From: Bacillota bacterium
GTDB taxonomy: Bacteria > Bacillota > Clostridia > Peptostreptococcales > Anaerovoracaceae
Direction: 5' to 3'
Assembly: GCA_017534025.1 (NCBI GenBank)
Contig: JAFWDF010000102.1
Coordinates: 1 to 20,414 of the forward strand
Length of the DNA: 20,414 bases
A program made the translations under genes and the position numbers. This document shows, piece by piece, positions 14,413-20,414 of the stretch. Each line of letters begins with the position of its first letter. Position 1 is the first letter of the stretch. A model generated the notes under the pieces. It made no database searches. It was not told the DNA's origin and saw nothing but the letters and a program-made list of their open reading frames with translations.

Positions 14413-15064
14413 TTCTGTGTACCTTACCGTTATCTAAATCAATATATTCCGTGATGGCTTCCTTTTGAAAGGCTTCTTCCGCGCAGATGGACAAAAGGAT
14501 TCCTTTGTTGCGATAGCTTCTGATAGAAAGGCCCGCCGGTTCGTTCATGACGCTGTGGGTTCCGGTGAGGCTCCCCAGTCCTTTGCCGTAATATTTCAGC
14601 AGCGCTTCCTTGCGGGTCCAGATCAGGAGCAGCCGTTCTTCAGCAGACCAGTTTTCCGTGTTCTTTCCTGGCAGAATCCGTTCCCATCGGAAAGGCAGGA
14701 TGAAGGTGTCCGCAGGGAGATTCTCCTTCCTGGGCATATTCTGGCCGCAGCGTATAAAATCGGCTTCTTCCTCTGAAAAAAAACGTTCCGCCAGCTTGAC
14801 CGGCTGCGCCACCGGCCGGTCCGGCAGCTCCGCGTCAATGCCGATCTCGTGATCCGTAACGGCGCAAAGCCACAGCGTGCCGGTGTGGGAAACGGAAAAA
14901 CGGGGCCGGCCGGTTCCTTCCCAATACGGCTTTCCATTCTCCGGCCGGCAGACGGACCCCGCCGGCATGCCGTAATATTCCTGCAGGACTTTATTTAATA
15001 ACAGATGACTGGTATTCTGCCCCTGAATATTTTTTGTCAGATGATTAGAAAAGAATAGCTTCAT
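14360..15064 (-). CDS. Sfp-type 4'-phosphopantetheinyl transferase
   Basis: Moves the phosphopantetheine arm of coenzyme A onto a serine of a carrier protein, in fatty-acid, polyketide or nonribosomal peptide synthesis. The 234-residue protein has the family motifs RFSVSHTG (55-62), EIGIDAE (73-79, Mg ligands Asp77 and Glu79) and IWTRKEALLKYYGKGL (148-163, with Glu153 and Lys157). The stretch between FFSEEE (95-100) and the last motif is longer than in many relatives. The ribosome site is weak (GGGG). No carrier protein or synthase is in the window, so the target is unknown; either AcpP or a distant secondary-metabolite system is possible. It is the first gene of a two-gene unit with recX. 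Confidence 0.88.
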   Translation of the reverse strand: MKLFFSNHLTKNIQGQNTSHLLLNKVLQEYYGMPAGSVCRPENGKPYWEGTGRPRFSVSHTGTLWLCAVTDHEIGIDAELPDRPVAQPVKLAERFFSEEEADFIRCGQNMPRKENLPADTFILPFRWERILPGKNTENWSAEERLLLIWTRKEALLKYYGKGLGSLTGTHSVMNEPAGLSIRSYRNKGILLSICAEEAFQKEAITEYIDLDNGKVHRNVRFYRRKNTGKRFADS

Positions 15065-15105
15065 ATTTATATGGCCCCGATTCTTTTTGCAATAAGACTT
15101 CTTTC

Positions 15106-15133
15106 ATTCTATCGGTTTCCGTTTTTTTGTCAA
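15106..15133 (-). promoter_or_regulatory. Near-consensus promoter of the transferase-recX unit
   Basis: On the minus strand a perfect TTGACA (15133-15128), a 16-base spacer and TAGAAT (15111-15106). It diverges from the ileS promoter about 80 bases away. Confidence 0.85.
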
Positions 15134-15210
15134 CGAAGGATAGTATGTTTAATTATGAGCAGGCAATCTCCATTTTGAAAACAAATTATTTAAATGGCCG
15201 TTTTTTCCGG

Positions 15211-15238
15211 TTGACTTTTTTGCGACTTGTTGTATACT
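15211..15238 (+). promoter_or_regulatory. Promoter of the T-box-ileS-rlmN unit
   Basis: TTGACT (15211-15216), a 16-base spacer and TATACT (15233-15238). Transcription would start near 15245, leaving about 370 bases of leader before ileS, which contains the T-box. Confidence 0.82.
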
Positions 15239-15268
15239 TGATATATTCTGAATTGAATACAGAAATGG

Positions 15269-15535
15269 CATTGACGAAGACAGTAACTACGGAACAGAAC
15301 GCTACAGAGAACGGCGGGTGCTGAGAAGCCGCGCGGGAGTCCGGAGTGAAGATCACTTCCGAGCCGGTCGGCTGAATTGACAGTAAGCTGATCCGTTTCC
15401 GCACGTTACGCGGCAAAGAGGTGATGCGCCGGCTGCATTCCTGAACAGGGAAGGAGCAGGAACGCATTATCAGGGTGGTACCGCGGTATACTGAGATTTA
15501 TCGTCCCTGCGTCATGATGGCGCAGGGATTTTTTT
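15269..15535 (+). promoter_or_regulatory. T-box riboswitch, isoleucine specific
   Basis: T-box leaders read the charging state of a tRNA and let transcription continue when it is uncharged. Seen here: a Stem I with an AGTA bulge (15282-15285) and the GGTGCTGAGAAGCCG stretch (about 15317-15331). The specifier segment GTGAAGATCACTTCCGAGCC carries the isoleucine codon ATC at 15352-15354. The T-box sequence AGGGTGGTACCGCGG is at 15472-15486. The antiterminator bulge reads TGGT (15476-15479), which would pair with ACCA at the tRNA 3' end and fits the A73 discriminator of tRNA-Ile. The terminator hairpin follows. The downstream gene is ileS, so specifier, discriminator and target agree. Confidence 0.95.
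15504..15535 (+). terminator. Regulated terminator of the T-box
   Basis: TCCCTGCG (15504-15511) pairs with CGCAGGGA (15521-15528) and is followed by seven T (15529-15535). It sits 36 bases after the TGGT bulge and should form when charged tRNA-Ile is plentiful. Confidence 0.9.
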
Positions 15536-15617
15536 CGGCCCGGAGCGGAATCATTACCATTAATATAGTTATCAATGTCAGCAGTATTGCAATCATTATA
15601 TGGAAGGAATGAAGTGT

Positions 15618-18600
15618 ATGTTTGAAAAATTATCGGAACGACCAATTGCGGAGGTTCAGAACGCACAGTCTGATCAGTGGGAACAGGATGACCTGCTGGG
15701 CAGATGTGTGAGCGAACGGGAAGACAATCCTACCTTCGTTTTTTATGAAGGACCTCCGACCGCGAACGGCAAGCCGGGCATTCATCATGTCATGGCCAGA
15801 ACCCTGAAGGATTCCGTGTGCCGGTATAAAACCATGAAGGGCTTCAAGGTCAAGAGAAAGGCAGGCTGGGATACTCACGGTCTTCCGGTGGAAATCGAAG
15901 TGGAAAAAAGGCTGGGAATGACCGGCAAGCAGGATATCGAAAAGTACGGGATCAAAGAATTCAACGAGAAGTGCAGGGAATCCGTATTTGAATACGAAAG
16001 TCTCTGGCGGGAAATGTCCAGGCGCATGGGCTACATGATCGATATGGACAATCCGTATATCACGCTGGACAACAATTTCATTGAAACCGGCTGGTGGATC
16101 CTGAAGAAATTCTTCGATGCGGACATGCTCTATGAAGGCCACAAGGTTCTTCCGTATTGTCCGCGCTACGGAACCGGACTGGCTTCCCACGAAGTGGCGC
16201 AGGGCTACAAGGAAATTAAGAGCAATACCCTGACGGCGAAGTTCAAGAAGAAAGGCACGGATAATGAATACTTCCTCGCCTGGACCACGACGCCGTGGAC
16301 ACTGGCTTCCAACATCTGTCTGACCGTCGGCCCGGACATCACGTATGTAAAAGCGAAGAAGGGCGACGAGATTTATTATCTGGCAGAAGCGCTGGCAGAT
16401 AAAAATCTGGGCGAAGGCGAATACGAAGTTCTGGAAACCATGAAGGGTTCGGAGCTGGAGTATGTGGAATATGAACAGCTGATGCCGTTTCTGGAAAAGG
16501 ATCATAACAAGAACGGATTCTTTGTGACCCTGGCGGATTATGTAGACACATCCGAAGGTACCGGTATTGTTCATACGGCGCCTGCGTTCGGTGACGACGA
16601 TAACAAGACCGGCAGAAAATACAATATGATGGTCTTCAACCCGGTGGATGAAACGGGCAAATACACAGCGACTCCATGGAAGGGCCGTTTTGTTATGGAA
16701 GACGGACTGGATGTAGATATCATCAAGTACCTGGCGGAAGGCAACAAGCTGTATTCCAAGGAAAAGATGACTCACAATTATCCGCACTGCTGGAGATGCG
16801 GCACGCCGCTCATCTACTATGCGAAGCCGAGCTGGTATATCGAGATGACCAAACTCAGGGACCAGCTGGTGGAAAACAATAAAACGGTCAACTGGCAGCC
16901 GCCGTTCGTCGGCGAAGGGCGTTTCGGCAACTGGATCGCCGATGTGAAGGACTGGGCGATTTCCAGAAACCGTTACTGGGGCACGCCGATTCCGGTATGG
17001 AAATGTGAATGCGGCCACGTGGACTGCATCGGTTCCAGAGAAGAACTGATGAACAAGGCGATGGAAAAATTTGATGCCGGCGAGATCGAGCTGCACCGTC
17101 CGTTCGTGGATGAAGTGCATATCCCTTGCGAAAAATGCGGAAAGCCGATGTCCCGTATCCCGGAAGTCATGGACTGCTGGTTCGACAGCGGTTCCATGCC
17201 GTTCGCGCAGCAGCATTATCCGTTTGAAAACAAGGAGGAATTTGAAGAACAGTTCCCGGCGGATTTCATCTGTGAGGGCATCGACCAGACCAGAGGCTGG
17301 TTCTATTCCCTGCTGGCAATTTCCACCTTTATTACGGGCAAGGCGCCGTATAAGAATGTTCTGGTTAATGACCTGATCCTCGACAAAAACGGCAAGAAAA
17401 TGTCCAAGTCCAAGGGGAATACCGTGGATCCGTTCCAGCTCTTTGACAAGTACGGTGCGGATGTAACCAGATGGTATATGCTCTTCGGGTCCCCGGCATG
17501 GACGCCGACGCGCTTTGACGAAGACGGTGTGCAGGAAATCCAGAGCAAGTTCTTCGGAACGCTCCGCAATGTATATAATTTCTTCATTCTTTATTCCAAC
17601 CAGGATGATATCGATGTGAAGTCCCTGGATGTGAAGCCGGAAGACAGAAGCGAGCTGGACAGATGGATCATTTCCAGATACAACCGTCTGGTCAGGGAAG
17701 TAACCGAAGCGATGGACAACTTCGAGCACATGCGCACAGTCAAGGCGATCACGGAATTTGTGGCGGAAGATCTGTCCAACTGGTACATCCGCCGCGCCAG
17801 AAGAAGATTCTATGCGGATGAACTGACGCAGGACAAGAAAGCTGTGCTGCTGACGACCTACGAAATGCTGACAGGCGTGGTACTGCTCTCGGCTCCGATT
17901 GCGCCGTTCCTGACGGATGAAATGTACAGAAAGCTGACCGGTGAATATTCCGTTCATCTGGCAGCGTTCCCGGAAACGGATGAGACGCTGATCGATGAAG
18001 AACTGGAAAACCGCATGGAGATCGTGCGGACCATCGTTACACTGGGAAGAGGCGAGAGAGAAAAGGAAAGCATCAAGGTCAGACAGCCTCTGTCCGAGAT
18101 CATTGTCGACGGAAAGTACGAAGCGCAGATCGGAGATATGACTTCGCTGATTATGGAAGAGCTCAACGTGAAGAACGTTGTCTTCGAGCAGGAAATCGAC
18201 AAGTATATGGATTATTCGCTGAAGCCGGACTTCCGCAAGGCTGGTCCTGTGCTCGGCGGCAAGATCAAGGAGTTCGGCAAGGCACTGGCGGCAGCAGACG
18301 CGAAATCCGTGATCGGCACACTGGGAGAAACCGGAAAGATTGTCCTCAGCCTCGGCGGAGAAGATACAGAGATTCCGGAAGAATTCATCGACGTGCGGAT
18401 CAATGCGAAGGAAGGCTTCTCAGTAGGTACGGAACGCGGTATTTTCGCGGTTCTGGACACCAAGCTGACGCAGGAGCTGGTCAGCGAAGGCTTTGCGAGA
18501 GAGCTGATTTCCAAGGTCCAGCAGCTGCGTAAGCGCATGGATCTGGAGATGACGGACCGCATTCGCCTGACTGTTAACTGCGATGAGGAGACCGGGGCGG

Positions 18601-18728
18601 CTTTCACAGCCCACAGGGACTACATCATGGGCGAAACGCTGGCAGAAGTATTCGAAACGACAGAGGACGCGCTCGAAAGCTTCAAGCTGAACGGGCATGA
18701 CACCGGAATCAACGTCGAAAAACTGTAG
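15618..18728 (+). CDS. ileS: Isoleucyl-tRNA synthetase, type II
   Basis: Charges tRNA-Ile with isoleucine and edits misactivated valine. I start it at ATG 15618 because GGAAGGA (15602-15608) lies 9 bases upstream; two earlier in-frame ATGs (15600, 15609) lack a usable site. The 1036-residue protein carries GPPTANGKPGIHHVMAR (45-61), the type II form of the HIGH region, and GKKMSKSKGN around residue 595. The CP1 editing domain lies between them, including the TTPWT stretch. Cysteine pairs HCWRC, CEC and CEKC lie before the MSRIPEVMDCWFDSG region. Length and motifs match the eukaryote-like type rather than the roughly 920-residue type I. A T-box regulates it and rlmN follows 28 bases later without a terminator. 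Confidence 0.96.
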   Translation: MFEKLSERPIAEVQNAQSDQWEQDDLLGRCVSEREDNPTFVFYEGPPTANGKPGIHHVMARTLKDSVCRYKTMKGFKVKRKAGWDTHGLPVEIEVEKRLGMTGKQDIEKYGIKEFNEKCRESVFEYESLWREMSRRMGYMIDMDNPYITLDNNFIETGWWILKKFFDADMLYEGHKVLPYCPRYGTGLASHEVAQGYKEIKSNTLTAKFKKKGTDNEYFLAWTTTPWTLASNICLTVGPDITYVKAKKGDEIYYLAEALADKNLGEGEYEVLETMKGSELEYVEYEQLMPFLEKDHNKNGFFVTLADYVDTSEGTGIVHTAPAFGDDDNKTGRKYNMMVFNPVDETGKYTATPWKGRFVMEDGLDVDIIKYLAEGNKLYSKEKMTHNYPHCWRCGTPLIYYAKPSWYIEMTKLRDQLVENNKTVNWQPPFVGEGRFGNWIADVKDWAISRNRYWGTPIPVWKCECGHVDCIGSREELMNKAMEKFDAGEIELHRPFVDEVHIPCEKCGKPMSRIPEVMDCWFDSGSMPFAQQHYPFENKEEFEEQFPADFICEGIDQTRGWFYSLLAISTFITGKAPYKNVLVNDLILDKNGKKMSKSKGNTVDPFQLFDKYGADVTRWYMLFGSPAWTPTRFDEDGVQEIQSKFFGTLRNVYNFFILYSNQDDIDVKSLDVKPEDRSELDRWIISRYNRLVREVTEAMDNFEHMRTVKAITEFVAEDLSNWYIRRARRRFYADELTQDKKAVLLTTYEMLTGVVLLSAPIAPFLTDEMYRKLTGEYSVHLAAFPETDETLIDEELENRMEIVRTIVTLGRGEREKESIKVRQPLSEIIVDGKYEAQIGDMTSLIMEELNVKNVVFEQEIDKYMDYSLKPDFRKAGPVLGGKIKEFGKALAAADAKSVIGTLGETGKIVLSLGGEDTEIPEEFIDVRINAKEGFSVGTERGIFAVLDTKLTQELVSEGFARELISKVQQLRKRMDLEMTDRIRLTVNCDEETGAAFTAHRDYIMGETLAEVFETTEDALESFKLNGHDTGINVEKL

Positions 18729-18756
18729 GATAAAGGCGCGGGAGGTCTGATCCGTC

Positions 18757-19791
18757 ATGGAAAAGAAAACCGATCTGAAGAATCTGACGCTGGAAGAGCT
18801 GACGGATTTTGTCCGGTCGATGGGGGAAAAGAAATTCCGGGCTGCGCAGATCTTCCGCAAAATGTACGCAGGTGCGGATTCCTTTGATGACATGAAGGAA
18901 CTCCCTGCTGCATTCCGGGAAAAACTGAAGGAAGCAGCTGCCCTGTCCATGGTAGAAATGAAGCAGCGGCAGATTTCCTCCGACGGTACCCGGAAGTATC
19001 TGTTTGCCATTGCCGGAGGCGAGGCGGTGGAAACAGTGTTTATGCAGTACCATTACGGCGGAACCGTGTGTGTTTCCTGCCAGGCGGGATGCCGCATGGG
19101 ATGCGCGTTCTGCGCGTCAGGGATTAACGGGCTGACCAGAAACCTGACCGCCGGCGAAATCGTGGACCAGATCCTGCATGTGCAGAAGGATGCGGGAGAA
19201 CGAATCAGCCACGTCGTGTTCATGGGTACCGGGGAACCTTTCGACAATTATGAAGAAGTGTCGAAAGCCCTGCGTCTGCTGCATGAACCGAAAGGCTTCG
19301 GGCTGGGGGCAAGACATATCACAGTCTCAACCTGCGGCCTGGTCCGGGGGATGGAACGGTTTGCACGGGATTTTCCGCAGACCGGACTGGCAGTTTCGCT
19401 GCATGCCCCGTCCGACGAAATCCGCAGACAGCTGATGCCGGTGGCGAAGTCGGTTTCCATGAAAGAACTGCTGGAGGCTTCCCGCAGGTATACGGAAACG
19501 ACGCACCGGCGCATCACGTTTGAATACGCGCTGATCGACGGAGTCAATGACCGGCCGGAACACGCAGAGATGCTGGCGTCCCGGCTGAAAGGGATGCTGT
19601 GTCACGTCAATCTGATTCCGCTGAATACAGTGGAAGAAAAACAGTACCGTTCCGCCCGCCGGGAGCAGGCGGAAGCATTTGCCCGCATTCTTGAAGACAA
19701 AGGAGTGCAGGTAACAATCAGAAGAAGTTTGGGGCCGGATATTCAGGCCGCCTGCGGACAGCTCCGTCTGGCGGACGCAAACCGGCCGTGA
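18757..19791 (+). CDS. rlmN: Dual-specificity rRNA/tRNA m2A methyltransferase RlmN
   Basis: A radical SAM enzyme that methylates C2 of A2503 in 23S rRNA and A37 of some tRNAs. The 344-residue protein has an N-terminal helical RNA-binding domain, the cluster motif CRMGCAFC-type CxxxCxxC (Cys112, 116, 119), VFMGTGEPFDNY (154-165), and the two cysteines of the methyl relay, Cys105 (in TVCVSC) and Cys333 (in AACGQLR). GGAGG about 11 bases upstream supports the ATG. The resistance enzyme Cfr is related, but the ordinary N-terminal domain and housekeeping context favour RlmN. It lies 28 bases after ileS with no terminator between, so the T-box probably controls it too. This is not its usual Firmicutes place (between rsmB and prpC). 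Confidence 0.95.
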   Translation: MEKKTDLKNLTLEELTDFVRSMGEKKFRAAQIFRKMYAGADSFDDMKELPAAFREKLKEAAALSMVEMKQRQISSDGTRKYLFAIAGGEAVETVFMQYHYGGTVCVSCQAGCRMGCAFCASGINGLTRNLTAGEIVDQILHVQKDAGERISHVVFMGTGEPFDNYEEVSKALRLLHEPKGFGLGARHITVSTCGLVRGMERFARDFPQTGLAVSLHAPSDEIRRQLMPVAKSVSMKELLEASRRYTETTHRRITFEYALIDGVNDRPEHAEMLASRLKGMLCHVNLIPLNTVEEKQYRSARREQAEAFARILEDKGVQVTIRRSLGPDIQAACGQLRLADANRP

Positions 19792-19830
19792 AACACGGAG
19801 GAGTAAGGACAGAAAGTATTAACAATACAG

Positions 19831-19871
19831 GAAGACGGGGAGGCATGGAGAAGCGCGTCCGTTTTCTTGTT
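19831..19871 (+). terminator. Weak possible terminator after rlmN
   Basis: GAAGACGG (19831-19838) can pair with CCGTTTTC (19859-19866; one G-T pair) across a 20-base loop, with TTGTTC following. The T-run is interrupted and the loop is large, so this is tentative. Confidence 0.3.
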
Positions 19872-19896
19872 CTGAAAACAGAATTACATTTTCATA

Positions 19897-19925
19897 TTGT
19901 CCTTTTCTTTCGTGGATAGTATAAT
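19897..19925 (+). promoter_or_regulatory. Promoter of the small P-loop protein
   Basis: TTGTCC (19897-19902), a 17-base spacer and a perfect TATAAT (19920-19925), about 40 bases before the ATG, with AAAGGAG (19947-19953) between. Confidence 0.8.
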
Positions 19926-19964
19926 TGATGTACACCAAAGAACCAGAAAGGAGAGGCGACTCAA

Positions 19965-20387
19965 ATGGTTAAGCTTATCATCGGCCAGAAGGGCTCGGGA
20001 AAGACCAAGTTAATGGTTGACCTGGCAAATCAGACTGCAAAGGAAAAGGACGGCAGTGTCATTTTCATTATTAAGGATGACAGACTGAAGCACGATCTCT
20101 CGATTGATATCCGTATGATCGTGATGGATGATTATAAATATGTCAGCAATATCGAGAGATATACCGGATTCATTTACGGAATCCTCAGCTCCAACCATGA
20201 TATTCAGGTAGTCTTCATTGACAGTATTCTGAAGCACGCGGATATTACAGTGGACGATCTTCCGGTATTCCTTAAGGAGCTCCAGGACATTTCCGAAAAA
20301 CTGTCCATCGAGTTTATCGTCAGTCTCAGTGCCGATATCGAACAGCTGGATGCATCCGTTCGTCAGTACGAAATCATCAATCACTGA
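19965..20387 (+). CDS. Small P-loop nucleotide-binding protein, function unknown
   Basis: A 140-residue protein that is essentially one small P-loop domain. Walker A is GQKGSGKTK (7-15). A hydrophobic strand ending in Asp (QVVFID, 81-86) looks like Walker B, but Ser follows the Asp where many ATPases have Glu. A second strand, EFIVSLSAD (116-124), could be the sensor strand. There is no membrane segment and no added domain. Proteins of this kind in Clostridia are sometimes labelled twitching motility or PilT-like from the P-loop alone; nothing here supports a pilus role, as PilT is far longer. It stands alone behind a strong promoter and ribosome site, suggesting steady expression. Its partner and reaction are unknown. 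Confidence 0.8.
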   Translation: MVKLIIGQKGSGKTKLMVDLANQTAKEKDGSVIFIIKDDRLKHDLSIDIRMIVMDDYKYVSNIERYTGFIYGILSSNHDIQVVFIDSILKHADITVDDLPVFLKELQDISEKLSIEFIVSLSADIEQLDASVRQYEIINH

Positions 20388-20414
20388 TTTCTGAACCGGC
20401 CGGACAGGCATGGC

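Noticed and set aside
15111..15128. CGG-TTT-CCG followed by a T-run, read as a plus-strand terminator
   Set aside because: The stem is only 3 bp, nothing is transcribed into it on that strand, and the T-run is better explained as part of the minus-strand promoter spacer.
15127..15324. A 65-codon open frame upstream of ileS on the plus strand
   Set aside because: It runs through the ileS promoter and the T-box Stem I. These explain the sequence much better, and the predicted peptide has no recognisable motif.
15630..17957. A 775-codon open frame on the minus strand opposite ileS
   Set aside because: It is the antisense shadow of ileS, which has all its catalytic motifs. The minus-strand product is rich in His, Arg and Phe, as expected of a mirrored frame.
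19021..19140. The rlmN gene as a Cfr-type antibiotic resistance enzyme
   Set aside because: Motifs are shared by both families, but the housekeeping context, normal length and ordinary N-terminal domain favour RlmN.

Overview
The window looks like a chromosomal housekeeping region of an anaerobic low-to-mid-GC Firmicute of the class Clostridia. The evidence is AGGAGG-type ribosome sites, an isoleucine T-box leader, a type II (eukaryote-like) IleS, QueH instead of QueG, a PASTA kinase/PP2C pair, and a DUF5685/DnaJ pair. I cannot name the genus. There is no phage, insertion sequence, CRISPR array, tRNA or rRNA that I can see.

Layout. (1) 1-5379, plus strand: a tightly packed run of queH (5' end cut by the window edge), priA, def, fmt and rsmB, with overlapping or nearly touching genes. 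It joins tRNA modification, replication restart and N-terminal formyl-methionine handling. (2) 5380-6292: a secreted NlpC/P60 cell-wall hydrolase with its own strong promoter and terminator. (3) 6314-10839: prpC, prkC, rsgA and rpe, i.e. the PP2C phosphatase, PASTA Ser/Thr kinase, ribosome-assembly GTPase and ribulose-phosphate epimerase, preceded by a leader with mutually exclusive hairpins. (4) 10840-11119: an AT-rich spacer holding a hairpin that reads as a good terminator only on the minus strand. (5) 11120-12142: a metallo-beta-lactamase-fold hydrolase. (6) 12256-13693: a DUF5685 protein overlapping a DnaJ-domain protein that has a cysteine-rich tail. (7) 13791-13825: a bidirectional terminator shared with the minus-strand recX and a 4'-phosphopantetheinyl transferase, which are read from a near-consensus promoter at about 15120. 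(8) 15211-19791: promoter, isoleucine T-box, ileS and rlmN. (9) 19897-20387: a small monocistronic P-loop protein with a strong promoter.

How the genes work together. In many Firmicutes the order is priA-def-fmt-rsmB-rlmN-prpC-prkC-rsgA-rpe. Here rlmN is missing from that slot, an NlpC/P60 gene sits there instead, and rlmN lies behind ileS. There it probably comes under tRNA-Ile charging control. The kinase/phosphatase pair probably senses cell-wall fragments through its PASTA repeats.

The least understood parts are the DUF5685/DnaJ pair, the orphan P-loop protein, the C-terminal domain of the kinase, and the silent-looking minus-strand terminator after rpe. All functional calls rest on reading motifs in the translated sequence; no database search was run.
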